Program-made: the position numbers and the translations under genes
In this document: positions 52,090-60,945 of the stretch, in pieces
Position numbering within the stretch: the first letter of the stretch is position 1
How the letters are laid out: every line of letters starts with the position of its first letter
The notes under the pieces: generated by a model
Databases searched by the model: none
What the model saw: only the letters and a program-made list of their open reading frames with translations
Told to the model about the DNA's origin: nothing
Source of the DNA: Terriglobales bacterium
GTDB taxonomy: Bacteria; Acidobacteriota; Terriglobia; Terriglobales; Acidobacteriaceae
Reading direction: 5' to 3'
Length of the DNA: 64,000 nt
Assembly (NCBI GenBank): GCA_035624455.1
Contig: DASPRM010000025.1
Span: forward strand, 149,046 to 213,045

Positions 52090-52488
52090 CTACCGCTTGC
52101 CAGGATCGCGGTAGTGCACTGCCTCCCAGATCCCGATCCAGATATCGATCCACCCCACACCGGTCACGATTCCGCGAACAAAATTGTGCTGCGTAAAACT
52201 GCGCAACCCGGGATAAGCCGCCAGAAAGCTGTTCTGGTTCCACATGGGGGTCCAGGGGAGAATCGCCAGCAACACGCCCAACTCAATACAGAAAATTACA
52301 AAGATGACAAGCGAGATGCGGTGCAGCCAAATGATGCGCTTAGGCACCTCCGAGGCCGGATTGGCCGCTCCAGCTACACTCATTTCGTTTGCGCTCGAGT
52401 TTTCACCCTGGGCTGTCTCAAAGGGGAGGCCGGGTTGTTCCCGGTTCACGGCAGGGTTGGGCTCCGTGGACTTCGGGGCAAGATCCAT
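52090..52488 (-). CDS. Small membrane protein downstream of large TPR gene
   Basis: A 132-residue protein: a polar Pro/Glu/Asn-rich N-terminus (about 1-48), a hydrophobic segment (about 53-80, IIWLHRISLVIFVIFCIELGVLL...) and a second weaker one (about 100-122, GIVTGVGWIDIWIGIWEAV). I do not recognise the family. It starts 11 bp after the stop of the large TPR gene, so the two are probably one transcript, and it could be a membrane partner of that protein. Confidence 0.7.
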   Translation of the reverse strand: MDLAPKSTEPNPAVNREQPGLPFETAQGENSSANEMSVAGAANPASEVPKRIIWLHRISLVIFVIFCIELGVLLAILPWTPMWNQNSFLAAYPGLRSFTQHNFVRGIVTGVGWIDIWIGIWEAVHYRDPGKR

Positions 52489-52499
52489 ATTCAGGGATT

Positions 52500-55400
52500 T
52501 TACGACTTTAGGGCCTTTATGCGCTGCGCCACGTCGCGGTAGTCAATATTGGTGCCGTAGACTTCCATGAAGTGCCGCAGGGCAGGCGTCCGCTCGCCCG
52601 CCGCCTCGTAAGCGGAGGCCAGTTCGTAGTGAACCGCCATCCGGGAATCGGAATCGCCAGGGATCTGCAAGGCTTTCTCAAACCACTTGATGCTGGCCTC
52701 GGGCACCCCTTTTTCCATGAAACACTGCGCCAGCCAGGTGTAGGCCTGCATGGTATGGGGAAAAGGAATTCCGGAGTCGACCGACTTGCAGACTTTCTGC
52801 AACTCGCCGATAGCTTCGTCGAGCAATCCCATTTCTTTGAAAGCAACCCCCAGGTTGTAGTGGGTTTCGGGATCCTCGGCTTCCTTCGTGCCTTCCTGTT
52901 CGACTTCCTCTTTGAATTCTTCAAACAGATCGGACAGCATGTTGCTGCCGACCGCAACTTCAGGTTGTATTTCCGTTGCCACCGCGGTGGCCGATGCCAC
53001 TGCGCTGTGCACCGCCGCCGGAGCCTGAGGGGGAGGAATGACCGGTGCTCTTTGTGATCCGAAGGTAAATCCATTCCCCAGCGACTGGTCGAGATCGAGG
53101 ACGAAATCGTCGAGTTTGTATTTTCCGGATTGTGGCCTGTCGCTCCTTGCGGCAGCGGCGACCGAATCGGGTTCAGGAGGTGCAGCTTCCGCCGGTTCGG
53201 GCTGCATCGACGCCGGCGCCGGTTCCTCTTCGCGTTCTTCTTCTAACGCCTCAGGCTCGTGTTTTTCCGGAATCGGCTCAGGTTCAGGCTGCGCCTTGGC
53301 TGCAATTTCTGGCTGACTTGCCTCGCGCACAGCTTCAACAGTGGGCGCGGTTGGTTCGATAGCCGCAGCTTCAGCAGGCTCGTGCTGAGTAGCGGGCGGC
53401 TGAACCTCCTCTTCGATTGCTTCCGGCCCGGTACTCTGCTCAACCGAACGCGGCTCATGAGCTTCAGCAGTCGGCTCGGGCGCGGGCGGTGTGACCGTGA
53501 ACTCTGCCATTGCCGCGGGTTGGGGCTCCGGCTCGGCAGGCAAGACCTCGAATGCCGGCACAGTTTGCGCAGCAGCGGCCGCGATAGAAGCATTGTCAAA
53601 CTCGTAGGCCGTGATGGTGGGTTTCGGCGCCCTCGCAACCTCCTCTTCCGCCAGCGTCGCATACGGAAGTGGGGCTTCGGCTTCGGTTTCGGCTTCCGCT
53701 TCTGCGTCTTCCTGGGCTGCCAAGGGGGTTTCTACTGATTCCGCGACAGAAACCTCTGGCTCGGGTTCGGGAACCGAGGCACTACCGGCTGCCAACTCCT
53801 GCTTGAGAGCCTCCAGACCCTCCGCCTCTGGCGCAATGTTTTGGCAGCGCGAAATGGCTAATTGCGCTTCTTCCCACATCGATTGCGAGAGATAAAAGCG
53901 AATCTCTTCCAGAAGGTCGGAGATTTCCGCCGGGCGTGGTTTGCGGAAGCTGGCTGTTGCCGCGGATTCGGACACGGCGGGCTCAGGTTCCACCGTGGCG
54001 GCTTCCGGCGCGGCAAGTTCGGCCTCTTTCTCGGAGCTCTCGACTTCAGGCGCAGATAAGTCAGCGGCCGCAGCAGTATCCTGCATCACTGCTGCTTCCC
54101 ACTCCTCTGAGAGATCGATTTCGTGTGCCTCTCCGGCCTCTTGGTCAACCGGCGCGGCTGAAACAGGTTCGGGAGCAGCGCGTTCAACAAAGGCAGGCGC
54201 AGCAGGTTTGCTGACGGGTGGGGCGGCAATCGGCGCTGCCGCTGGAGCCGGCTCTTTCTGTTGTGGCAAAGGTGCGCGAGCTTCTCTCGGCGACGGAACG
54301 GCTGCCGGCTGGGCTGGTGCTGGCTGGGCTTCCGCTACCGGCTTTTGTTCCACCGCAGGCGTCTTCGGCTTGGCAATTCCCAACCGTTGACGATAGCGGC
54401 CAGCCATTTCCGCGTATTGCCTTGCCTCTTCGGCGCGCCCTGCTTCACGGTAGATTTGCGACAGAACGTCGCAACGCGCGGCAGCATCTTCCAGGCGGCC
54501 AGCCTTGGCATAGATTGCTGCCAAACGCTGGTTGATGCGAGCGTCTTTCGGTGCCTGTTGCAAGACCTCTTCCAGCTGCGGCAGAGCTTGCAGTGGCTTG
54601 TTATAGGAGTCGAACAGCTCCGCGTCGGTTAACGCCGAGCGGATAGCATCGCCTAGTTCCGGCGGATAGTCCTGCTGTAACGATGCACTGCCGGGATCCA
54701 ACTCCTCGACGAAGAAAGCCTGCTCGGCCTCATCCGGGGCAAGCGGACGAGCGGCTGCATCTTCACCCAGCTTCGCCATGACCTGGCGATAGTTCTGCAG
54801 GTGGGCTGGGTTTTCCGGCTCCATCTTGGACAATTCCTGGTACAGGTCACGTGCGCGCGTGAGCTCGCCAGCCTTGACCAGGGCATGCGCCAGCAATTCG
54901 TTGATCTCGGGGATGTGGGCTCGAAAGTCTGCCTTAAGGAAGAGATCGCGCAACTGCTCCAGCGCGGGGACCTCGTCTTTGAGTTGGCTGACCAGTCCTT
55001 GCAGGGAGAAGACCATCTGCCCACTGTCCGCAGATAACAACCTTTCTGCATTTTCACTGTAGATGGCGATTGCCTTCTGCGCCTGGCCATGAGCTGCCAG
55101 CCACTCGGCGTACACCCGAATGCCGCTGACATCGTTGTGTACGGTCAGCAGCTTTCTGGCGACTGGCTCAAGCTCATCGGGCTGATTCAGCATTAAGTGC
55201 GCCTTCAGCAGCGCCTGCAGCCCATCCAGCCGGGAGTCGATATCGGGAACCTGCTCCAGGAACTTCACGGCCGACTGGCCGTCGCCCAAGTCCATCGCCA
55301 CTTTGCCACGAAGGAACAGCGCATCGGTATTGGCGGGCTCAAGAGCCAGCAGGCGAGACAGAGCCTGCTCGGCAGCGTCTGACGATCCGCGCTCGTGCAA

Positions 55401-55940
55401 CGAGGCCGCCGCCCGTTGATAGATTTCGGCCGCTTCCTTCTTGCGCCCCATCTTCTGGTACAGGTCCGCCAGCTTCGACTGCAGGGCAACGTTGTCCGGG
55501 TCCATTTCCAGCATCTTCTGGAAGACGCGGATCGCGCCATCGTGGTCGTTGCCCTTGATGAAGTGATCCGCCAGTTGCATGTACTGCGCGCGCGCGTCTG
55601 TATAGAGCCCCTGGGCGGTGTAGAGTTCGGCGAGTTTCTGCAGAGAAGCAGTGGCCTGGGGATTCAGCTTGGTCAGCTTCTTGTACATGGCGATGGCTTT
55701 TACGGTGAAGCCTTCGCCGGCGTAGGCGTCGCCTACGCGCTTGAAGTAGTCGCCGGCTTTGTCAGGTTGGCCCAGGCGGGCATAAAGATCACCGATGGTG
55801 TTCAGGACCGTCAGGTCCTTGGGATCCTTATCGATGATCTTTTCATACTCGGCAATCGCATTCGGCAGCTTTCCCTGCTGCACATGCTTTTCCGCCGAGG
55901 CTAGAACTTTTGCTTTGTTAAAGCCAAAGCCGAGCGCCAT
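52500..55940 (-). CDS. Large TPR protein with Pro/Glu/Ala-rich central region
   Basis: An 1146-residue soluble protein. The N-terminal ~520 residues are a chain of tetratricopeptide repeats (for example ALGFGFNKAKVLASAEKHV, NTIGDLYARLGQPDKAGDYF, KLADLYQKMGRKKEAAEIY). The middle, about 530-990, is dominated by Ala, Pro and Glu (runs such as EPEPEVSVAES, EAEAETEAEAPL) with one helical island (EISDLLEEIRFYLSQSMWEEAQLAI, near 690). The C-terminal ~150 residues are again TPRs (ETHYNLGVAFKEMGLLDEAI). The layout suggests a scaffold with two binding heads on a long flexible spacer. The small membrane gene follows. Confidence 0.87.
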   Translation of the reverse strand: MALGFGFNKAKVLASAEKHVQQGKLPNAIAEYEKIIDKDPKDLTVLNTIGDLYARLGQPDKAGDYFKRVGDAYAGEGFTVKAIAMYKKLTKLNPQATASLQKLAELYTAQGLYTDARAQYMQLADHFIKGNDHDGAIRVFQKMLEMDPDNVALQSKLADLYQKMGRKKEAAEIYQRAAASLHERGSSDAAEQALSRLLALEPANTDALFLRGKVAMDLGDGQSAVKFLEQVPDIDSRLDGLQALLKAHLMLNQPDELEPVARKLLTVHNDVSGIRVYAEWLAAHGQAQKAIAIYSENAERLLSADSGQMVFSLQGLVSQLKDEVPALEQLRDLFLKADFRAHIPEINELLAHALVKAGELTRARDLYQELSKMEPENPAHLQNYRQVMAKLGEDAAARPLAPDEAEQAFFVEELDPGSASLQQDYPPELGDAIRSALTDAELFDSYNKPLQALPQLEEVLQQAPKDARINQRLAAIYAKAGRLEDAAARCDVLSQIYREAGRAEEARQYAEMAGRYRQRLGIAKPKTPAVEQKPVAEAQPAPAQPAAVPSPREARAPLPQQKEPAPAAAPIAAPPVSKPAAPAFVERAAPEPVSAAPVDQEAGEAHEIDLSEEWEAAVMQDTAAAADLSAPEVESSEKEAELAAPEAATVEPEPAVSESAATASFRKPRPAEISDLLEEIRFYLSQSMWEEAQLAISRCQNIAPEAEGLEALKQELAAGSASVPEPEPEVSVAESVETPLAAQEDAEAEAETEAEAPLPYATLAEEEVARAPKPTITAYEFDNASIAAAAAQTVPAFEVLPAEPEPQPAAMAEFTVTPPAPEPTAEAHEPRSVEQSTGPEAIEEEVQPPATQHEPAEAAAIEPTAPTVEAVREASQPEIAAKAQPEPEPIPEKHEPEALEEEREEEPAPASMQPEPAEAAPPEPDSVAAAARSDRPQSGKYKLDDFVLDLDQSLGNGFTFGSQRAPVIPPPQAPAAVHSAVASATAVATEIQPEVAVGSNMLSDLFEEFKEEVEQEGTKEAEDPETHYNLGVAFKEMGLLDEAIGELQKVCKSVDSGIPFPHTMQAYTWLAQCFMEKGVPEASIKWFEKALQIPGDSDSRMAVHYELASAYEAAGERTPALRHFMEVYGTNIDYRDVAQRIKALKS

Positions 55941-56173
55941 TTACCGTACTCCGTGGAATTTCAATCACCTTGGGCCCAACGACACGTACATCCGGAGCTA
56001 CTCAGGAGTGGGTTAACGGTAGCACACAAATAAACTGTGTCCCAAGGGAAGGTACACCCGGAAGTACAGTGCCCACCCTCAGCTTTCGTGTGGGGAAACA
56101 AAAGGCTGTGCTTCGCCCCACGACTACGACCTAATTCCAACGATGTGGAATATAATGTGGAACAGAGTCAACA
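55941..56173. other. Gap upstream of toxin-antitoxin pair
   Basis: 233 bp between divergent genes, with a possible gtgggg-containing hairpin repeat at about 56070-56120 and the toxin-antitoxin promoter/operator at 56134-56156. Confidence 0.5.
56134..56156 (+). promoter_or_regulatory. Promoter and likely operator of mazEF-like pair
   Basis: Inverted repeat attcca-6nt-tggaat at 56134-56151 runs straight into a perfect TATAAT -10 hexamer at 56151-56156. A direct repeat atgtggaa is also present on both sides of the -10. The fit is good for autorepression by a ribbon-helix-helix antitoxin. No good -35 was seen. Confidence 0.65.
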
Positions 56174-56407
56174 ATGGAAACAATCCAGATTGTCCTCGAT
56201 AAGAAGCTCTTGGAGGCTACCGACCAGGCCGCGCGGCGGACGAAGCGGAATCGTTCCGCCTTGGTGCGCGAGGCCTTGCGGGAACACCTCCGCAGATTGG
56301 AAGCCCGAGCTAGGGAAGAGCATGACCGTCACGGCTATTCAAGACAGCCCCACAGGACCGATGAGTGGCTCGCCTGGGAAGCGGAGGCGGCGTGGCCGGC
56401 AGAATAA
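56174..56407 (+). CDS. Ribbon-helix-helix antitoxin (MazE/CopG-like)
   Basis: A 77-residue protein. The N-terminal ~48 residues form a ribbon-helix-helix fold: ETIQIVLDKKLLEATDQAARRTKRNRSALVREALREHL. The C-terminal ~25 residues are acidic and Trp-containing (DEWLAWEAEAAW), suited to wrap the toxin. The stop overlaps the toxin frame by 16 nt, the usual coupled arrangement. It probably represses its own promoter through the palindrome just upstream. Confidence 0.87.
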   Translation: METIQIVLDKKLLEATDQAARRTKRNRSALVREALREHLRRLEARAREEHDRHGYSRQPHRTDEWLAWEAEAAWPAE

Positions 56408-56730
56408 CCCGCGGGGACGTCCGGTTCTACGAATTTACTCCACCCGATAAGAAAAGACCTGTGGTCGTGCTCACGCGCAACAGCGCTATTGGTTATCTCT
56501 CGGCAGTCACTGTCGCTCCGGTCACATCCACAGTTCGTGGCGTGCCATCTGAGGTCGTACTGAATGAAGAGGATGGCATGAAGGCAAGGTGTGCAGTAAA
56601 TCTGCATAATGTGGTGACTGTTTCCCGGGACCGCTTGGGCCGGCGAGTTGCGCAGCTCAGTGACTTACGAATGGGCGAAATCTGCGCGGCACTGCGTTTT
56701 TCTCTGGGATGCGATCTCCGCCAATCCTAG
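56392..56730 (+). CDS. mazF: MazF/PemK-family endoribonuclease toxin
   Basis: About 112 residues. GTG start at 56392 with GGAGG upstream (AGRITRGDVRFYEFTPPDKKRPVVVLTRN). MazF features: RGDVRFYEF (first strand, catalytic Arg region), KKRPVVVL, AVTVAPVTSTVRG (the Thr/Ser loop), VNLHNVVTVSRDRL and DLRMGEICAALRF. MazF toxins cut mRNA or tRNA at short sequences. A slightly longer start at 56365 is possible. Complete, no truncation seen. Confidence 0.9.
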   Translation: MAGRITRGDVRFYEFTPPDKKRPVVVLTRNSAIGYLSAVTVAPVTSTVRGVPSEVVLNEEDGMKARCAVNLHNVVTVSRDRLGRRVAQLSDLRMGEICAALRFSLGCDLRQS

Positions 56731-57118
56731 CCGAGCTCGCGTTCCGGTTCCCCATCCCGGCTGAGTGCCGCGCGGAGCGCTGCGAAGAATAAAATCTGGT
56801 GCTGTGTGACGCGGACACCCCTGTCCGCGACTTGACTGGGCGTGTGTTCGCGGGTGGGCAGAATTGCCGCGATGTTGAGCCCCCTCGTCATGAGCTCGTC
56901 GATTTCATCAAAGACAAAGGGTACTGTGCCGCGAATGCCTTTGGATTCAAAGCAACGAAGCTGCCGTGATGTGCAAAGAAACGGTTTCGCCATGTTACGA
57001 GTTCGCCGTTGACAAGATTCTGGTGGAGACGAAAGTGAAACCGAGCGTCCACAAGATCATCGAGCAGAGCGGTTAACAGACGGCGGAACTCATTGGCATT
57101 CGTGATTTCAATCTTCAT
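56731..57118 (-). pseudogene. Probable frameshifted small gene, unknown function
   Basis: Two overlapping minus-strand frames look like halves of one protein: 56888-57118 (KIEITNANEFRRLLTALLDD..., 76 residues) and 56727-56993 (...ESKGIRGTVPFVFDEIDELMTRGLNIAAIL). The downstream half reads like a protein core but has its own start only by chance, and its C-terminal part runs through a hairpin repeat at 56811-56828. A one-base indel around 56930-56990 would join them. No family recognised. Confidence 0.35.
56811..56828. repeat. Perfect 18-bp hairpin repeat
   Basis: gcggaca-cccc-tgtccgc: 7-bp arms around a 4-nt loop. Related to 34663-34679 (gagacccctgtccgcgg). Confidence 0.5.
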
Positions 57119-57185
57119 GTTTCAGTCTTAGCGGGACGTCGCCAACACTTCGGACATCCGCGGGGGACCCCGATTACAAATTCAC

Positions 57186-58079
57186 TCACTCCTCGTGTCT
57201 TCTCACGGTCAGCACTGGGCACGGCGCGTGCGTCACCAGCTCGTAGGCTGTGGCCCACTTCAGCCGGCGGGCGAAGCCCTCGGGCTGACGTACCCCGAGC
57301 ACAATCAAGTCTGGCTTCTCTTTGTGGGCAACCTTCAGAATCCGCGCCGCGGCATTTCCAAACTCGACGAGAAATCTCGGCTCCTTTGCCAGATTCGCGT
57401 CCTCCGGAATCAGCCCTCGTAACCTATACTCGGCGTGACGTGCAACCTCCTGCCGCTGTGCCTCAGAGATCGTCTCCTCTTTACTCACATGCAACATGAC
57501 CAGCAAAGCATCTCGCCTCTGCGCCAGCCACAAAGCGTAACGGCCGGCATTGATCGAGTGCGCGCTGAACCCCGTACAGAACAGAATTTTCCTGGGACCC
57601 TCTGCGGGCACTTTGCTTTTGGCTTTCGGTCCAACCGTGAGCACCGGGCAAGGGGCCTGCCGGAAAATTGTCTCCGCCGTCGACCCCAGCAGTAACTTAG
57701 CGATGCGGCTGCGTCCTCGCGTGCCTGTGACCAGGAAGTCGATCGCGAATCGCGAAATCATCTCCGACAACCTGGTCCAGACGTCGCCTTGCTCGATCAG
57801 GAGCTGGTTTTCGATGCCGTCGAGGCGCCCGGCGATAAAGTGGTCGGTCATCATGGCATGGCCGTCCCGCCAGGCATCATCCAGCGCTCGCTGCTGCGTA
57901 TCTGAGGAGATTCCATAGGCCTCGGCAACCACGTGCGCCACATACACTTTGGCTTGAGTCCGGCGGGAAATTGCCAGGGCATAGAGCAATGCCACTTCCG
58001 ATGCCGGCGAGAAGTCCGTCGCCACCAGAATATTGCGCACCGTAATCGCCGCGGGTTGGCCCAACGTCTGCGTCGCCAT
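57186..58079 (-). CDS. Universal stress protein, two UspA domains
   Basis: A 297-residue tandem UspA protein (start taken as ATG 58079; a GTG at 58100 is possible). The first domain starts VRNILVATDFSPASE and ends GTRGRSRIAKLLLGSTAETIFRQAPCPVLTV, with the G-x2-G-x9-GS ATP-binding motif. The second domain (about 167-295) starts PRKILFCTGFSAHS and lacks the full ATP motif (GVRQPEGFARRLKWATAYELVTHAPCPVLTV). One ATP-binding and one degenerate domain is common. Neighbours on the other strand are a P450 and NDH-2. Confidence 0.9.
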   Translation of the reverse strand: MATQTLGQPAAITVRNILVATDFSPASEVALLYALAISRRTQAKVYVAHVVAEAYGISSDTQQRALDDAWRDGHAMMTDHFIAGRLDGIENQLLIEQGDVWTRLSEMISRFAIDFLVTGTRGRSRIAKLLLGSTAETIFRQAPCPVLTVGPKAKSKVPAEGPRKILFCTGFSAHSINAGRYALWLAQRRDALLVMLHVSKEETISEAQRQEVARHAEYRLRGLIPEDANLAKEPRFLVEFGNAAARILKVAHKEKPDLIVLGVRQPEGFARRLKWATAYELVTHAPCPVLTVRRHEE

Positions 58080-58272
58080 ATGAGTAGGGGACGATTCCAC
58101 AACCCGATTACGGGCACCGAGCGGCTGACTTACCGATGGATAACCTCAATGGAATCTTCCTCAAAGGCCAGATCGCCCCAATTGCGAAACGATACCCGTT
58201 ATCTCGCAATGCAAGCGATAATTAGAACACTGGCCGCCCCACCGCAGCACTACAAAAGAATGAGGGAGAAAC

Positions 58273-59526
58273 GTGGCCGATATACGAGAAACCTCGGGCT
58301 TCTTTCTGGATGATCCGCAGAAGCTCGATAACCCATTCCCCGATTTCGCATATTTTCGAGAGCACCATCCTGTTTTCTACTATCCGCCGCTGAATTCTTG
58401 GTTCATTTTCAGCTACGACGACGTTCAGAATCTCCTGCGTGACGATCGTCTCAGCGCTGATCGGATGAAAGGTTTCGTAGATGCGGCCCCGCTCGAGGTA
58501 AGGAAGGATCTTGCCCAACTTGCGCCCTTTCTCGAGAAGACCGCGCTCATGAAAGACGGTCAGGATCACGCCCGGCTGCGCGAGTTCCTGAACTTGGGAT
58601 TCAATCCCGACCGCGTCCGCGCCATGCAGGGTGTGATTCAACAGATCGTCGACGAGCTGCTGGACAAGGTAGCAGCCAAGGGGAAAATGGACGTCTGCGG
58701 TGACTTAGCTTTCCTTCTGCCGGCCTATGTGCTCTCGCACATGCTGGGCATTCATCTTGAGGACAGCAGTAAGGTTGTGCAATGGTCAGTAGACTTCGTC
58801 GATTTCTTCAACGTAGTCCCCATCACCGTGGACAACACGCGCCGCCTGCTGGCGAGCGCCTTTGCCATGATCCAATACACGAGGTCGGTGATCGCCGAGC
58901 GCAAAGCGAAACCGCAGGACGACTTCCTTGGCATTCTGGTCAGCGCCCAGGCCAAGGGAGCAAACTTTACGGAAGACGACATCGTCGCGAACGCCATGCT
59001 GCTGCTGCTCGCAGGACATCTGGCGGTTAGAAACCTGATTGGAAATGCGGTGTATCTCTTGCTGACTCATCCCGATCAGCTGGAGTTGGTCCGCACGAAT
59101 CCAAGTCTGTTGCACAACCTGATTGAAGAAACCCTCCGCTATGAGACTCCCATCACCATGATTCCCAGAGTTGCCTTGCTGGATTTCGACTTCCGTGGGC
59201 AATCCATTCGTGTGGGTCAAATCGTGCAACTCAGTATTGCTTCCGCCAATCGCGACAGTGCTCATTTTCCCGATGGCGAGTGTTTCAACATCCTCCGCCC
59301 AGCCGCCAAGAATTTGAGCTTCGGGGAAGGACCGCATGGGTGCTTGGGGGCACTGCTGGCAAAGGAAGAAGCGCAGATCGCTATCGCAAGCATTCTGTCT
59401 CGCTTGAAGAACCTCAAAATCGATGACAGGGTGCCGATTCGCTGGTATCGAAACGCCGGTAACCGGGGTCCTGTGAACTTGCCGGTAATTTTTGATCCAG
59501 GTGGGGCGGCCAAGAGTCGAACTTGA
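58273..59526 (+). CDS. Cytochrome P450 with altered I-helix motif
   Basis: A 417-residue bacterial P450. The heme-binding loop is FGEGPHGCLG with Cys357 as ligand, and the ExxR motif is E286-TL-R289. GTG start with GAGGGAG upstream. The I-helix stretch AGHLAVRN (247-254) replaces the usual A/G-G-x-D/E-T-T with no acid-alcohol pair, so oxygen activation and proton delivery must differ from standard hydroxylases; peroxide use or a non-monooxygenase role is possible. The neighbour downstream is a flavin NADH dehydrogenase overlapping its stop. Confidence 0.92.
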   Translation: MADIRETSGFFLDDPQKLDNPFPDFAYFREHHPVFYYPPLNSWFIFSYDDVQNLLRDDRLSADRMKGFVDAAPLEVRKDLAQLAPFLEKTALMKDGQDHARLREFLNLGFNPDRVRAMQGVIQQIVDELLDKVAAKGKMDVCGDLAFLLPAYVLSHMLGIHLEDSSKVVQWSVDFVDFFNVVPITVDNTRRLLASAFAMIQYTRSVIAERKAKPQDDFLGILVSAQAKGANFTEDDIVANAMLLLLAGHLAVRNLIGNAVYLLLTHPDQLELVRTNPSLLHNLIEETLRYETPITMIPRVALLDFDFRGQSIRVGQIVQLSIASANRDSAHFPDGECFNILRPAAKNLSFGEGPHGCLGALLAKEEAQIAIASILSRLKNLKIDDRVPIRWYRNAGNRGPVNLPVIFDPGGAAKSRT

Positions 59527-59570
59527 AAAATGCAGCGGCCCGACTACCTCGCTCATCTCAACTACTGAGG

Positions 59571-60911
59571 ATGAATCAGAAGCAACAACCTCGAGTCGTG
59601 ATCGTAGGTGGTGGATTCGGAGGGCTCAACGCGGCCAACGCGCTCGCCAAACTTCCGGTCGAAATCACGTTGATTGATCGCAAGAACTACCACAACTTCC
59701 AACCCCTGCTTTACCAGGTGGCGACAGCCGGACTCTCCCCCGGTGAGATCGCCGCTCCTATCCGGGGCGTCCTGAAGAAATATCGCAATGTGGAAGTGCT
59801 GATGGGTGAGGTCGTCGGTTTTGATCTGGACAAGCGCCGCGTGTTGTTATCCGACGGTTCTATTCCCTACGACTACCTGGTGGTGGCGGCGGGCGCCACG
59901 CACTCTTATTTCGGACACGAAGACTGGCAGAAACTGGCTCCCGGGCTGAAGACGATCGAAGATGCGATTGAGGTTCGCCGTCGCGTGCTGCTTGCTTTCG
60001 AGCTCGCTGAGCGCAGCGTAGTGCTCGAACATGAACACGATCTCGATCCCATACAGTTTGTGATCGTGGGCGGTGGACCAACCGGGGTGGAACTGGCGGG
60101 AATGTTGTCAGAGATTGCCCGTCATGCGATCGTCCGCGATTTTCGCTCGATCAAGCCGCAGCAGACCAGCATCATTCTGGTGGAGGGCGGTCCGCGCGTG
60201 CTGCCTGCCTATCCCGAAGATCTGTCGCGCAGCGCAGAGAGGCAACTGCACAAGCTCGGGGTAGAGGTCAGGACTAACTCCATGGTCACCTCGGTGGAAC
60301 CCGGCCGGGTCAAGATTGGCGACAGCTATCTTCGTTCCACTGTGACGTTGTGGGCCGCCGGCGTCGCTGCCAGCCCGCTCGGCAGAGCCCTCGGTGCTCC
60401 CCTGGATAAGTCTGGGCATGTCCTCGTGAACCCCGATCTGAGCATTTCCGGCCATCCCGAAGTCTTTGTCATCGGTGATCTGGCTAGTCTGCGGGACAAA
60501 TCAGGCGAGCTTTTGCCTGGGCTTGCACCTGTGGCCATGCAACAGGGAAGGCATGCAGCCAGGAACATCTCGCGAGACCTGAAGCACCAGCCGCGTGGCA
60601 AATTTGAATACCTGGACAAGGGGACGATGGCGACGATTGGGCGAGCAGCGGCGATTGCCAAAATCGGCAGACTGCATCTCACCGGATTCATCGCCTGGTT
60701 TCTCTGGCTGTTCGTCCACCTGATGTATCTGGTGGGATTTCGCAACCGCGTACTAGTTCTGCTGGAGTGGGCGTGGGCTTATATCACCTACCAGCGCTCG
60801 GCCCGCTTGATCACAGGATCGGAAGTCCTGCCAGGATTGAGTGAACCGCGAGGGCAGACGGTTTCGACTTCAACCTTGCAAGCGGACGTGAAAAAGACGA
60901 AAGCGAGCTGA
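59571..60911 (+). CDS. ndh: Type II NADH dehydrogenase (NDH-2)
   Basis: A 446-residue flavoprotein that passes electrons from NADH to quinone without proton pumping. The FAD-binding motif is VVIVGGGFGGLNAA, the NADH-binding motif FVIVGGGPTGVELAG, and VFVIGDLASL the second FAD motif. The C-terminal hydrophobic stretch (about 385-425, FIAWFLWLFVHLMYLVGF...) anchors it to the membrane. A TTG start at 59523, overlapping the P450 stop, is also open. NDH-2 is soluble-side membrane-bound, so a redox link to the P450 is conceivable but not implied by family. Confidence 0.92.
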   Translation: MNQKQQPRVVIVGGGFGGLNAANALAKLPVEITLIDRKNYHNFQPLLYQVATAGLSPGEIAAPIRGVLKKYRNVEVLMGEVVGFDLDKRRVLLSDGSIPYDYLVVAAGATHSYFGHEDWQKLAPGLKTIEDAIEVRRRVLLAFELAERSVVLEHEHDLDPIQFVIVGGGPTGVELAGMLSEIARHAIVRDFRSIKPQQTSIILVEGGPRVLPAYPEDLSRSAERQLHKLGVEVRTNSMVTSVEPGRVKIGDSYLRSTVTLWAAGVAASPLGRALGAPLDKSGHVLVNPDLSISGHPEVFVIGDLASLRDKSGELLPGLAPVAMQQGRHAARNISRDLKHQPRGKFEYLDKGTMATIGRAAAIAKIGRLHLTGFIAWFLWLFVHLMYLVGFRNRVLVLLEWAWAYITYQRSARLITGSEVLPGLSEPRGQTVSTSTLQADVKKTKAS

Positions 60912-60945
60912 ACGGGGAACTCCTATTCGCCCTGAGCGAAAATAG

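Noticed and set aside
57001..57185. Possible HEPN/nucleotidyltransferase-type toxin partner near mazEF
   Set aside because: The frames there are short and lack the motifs of such families; treated as a broken gene instead.
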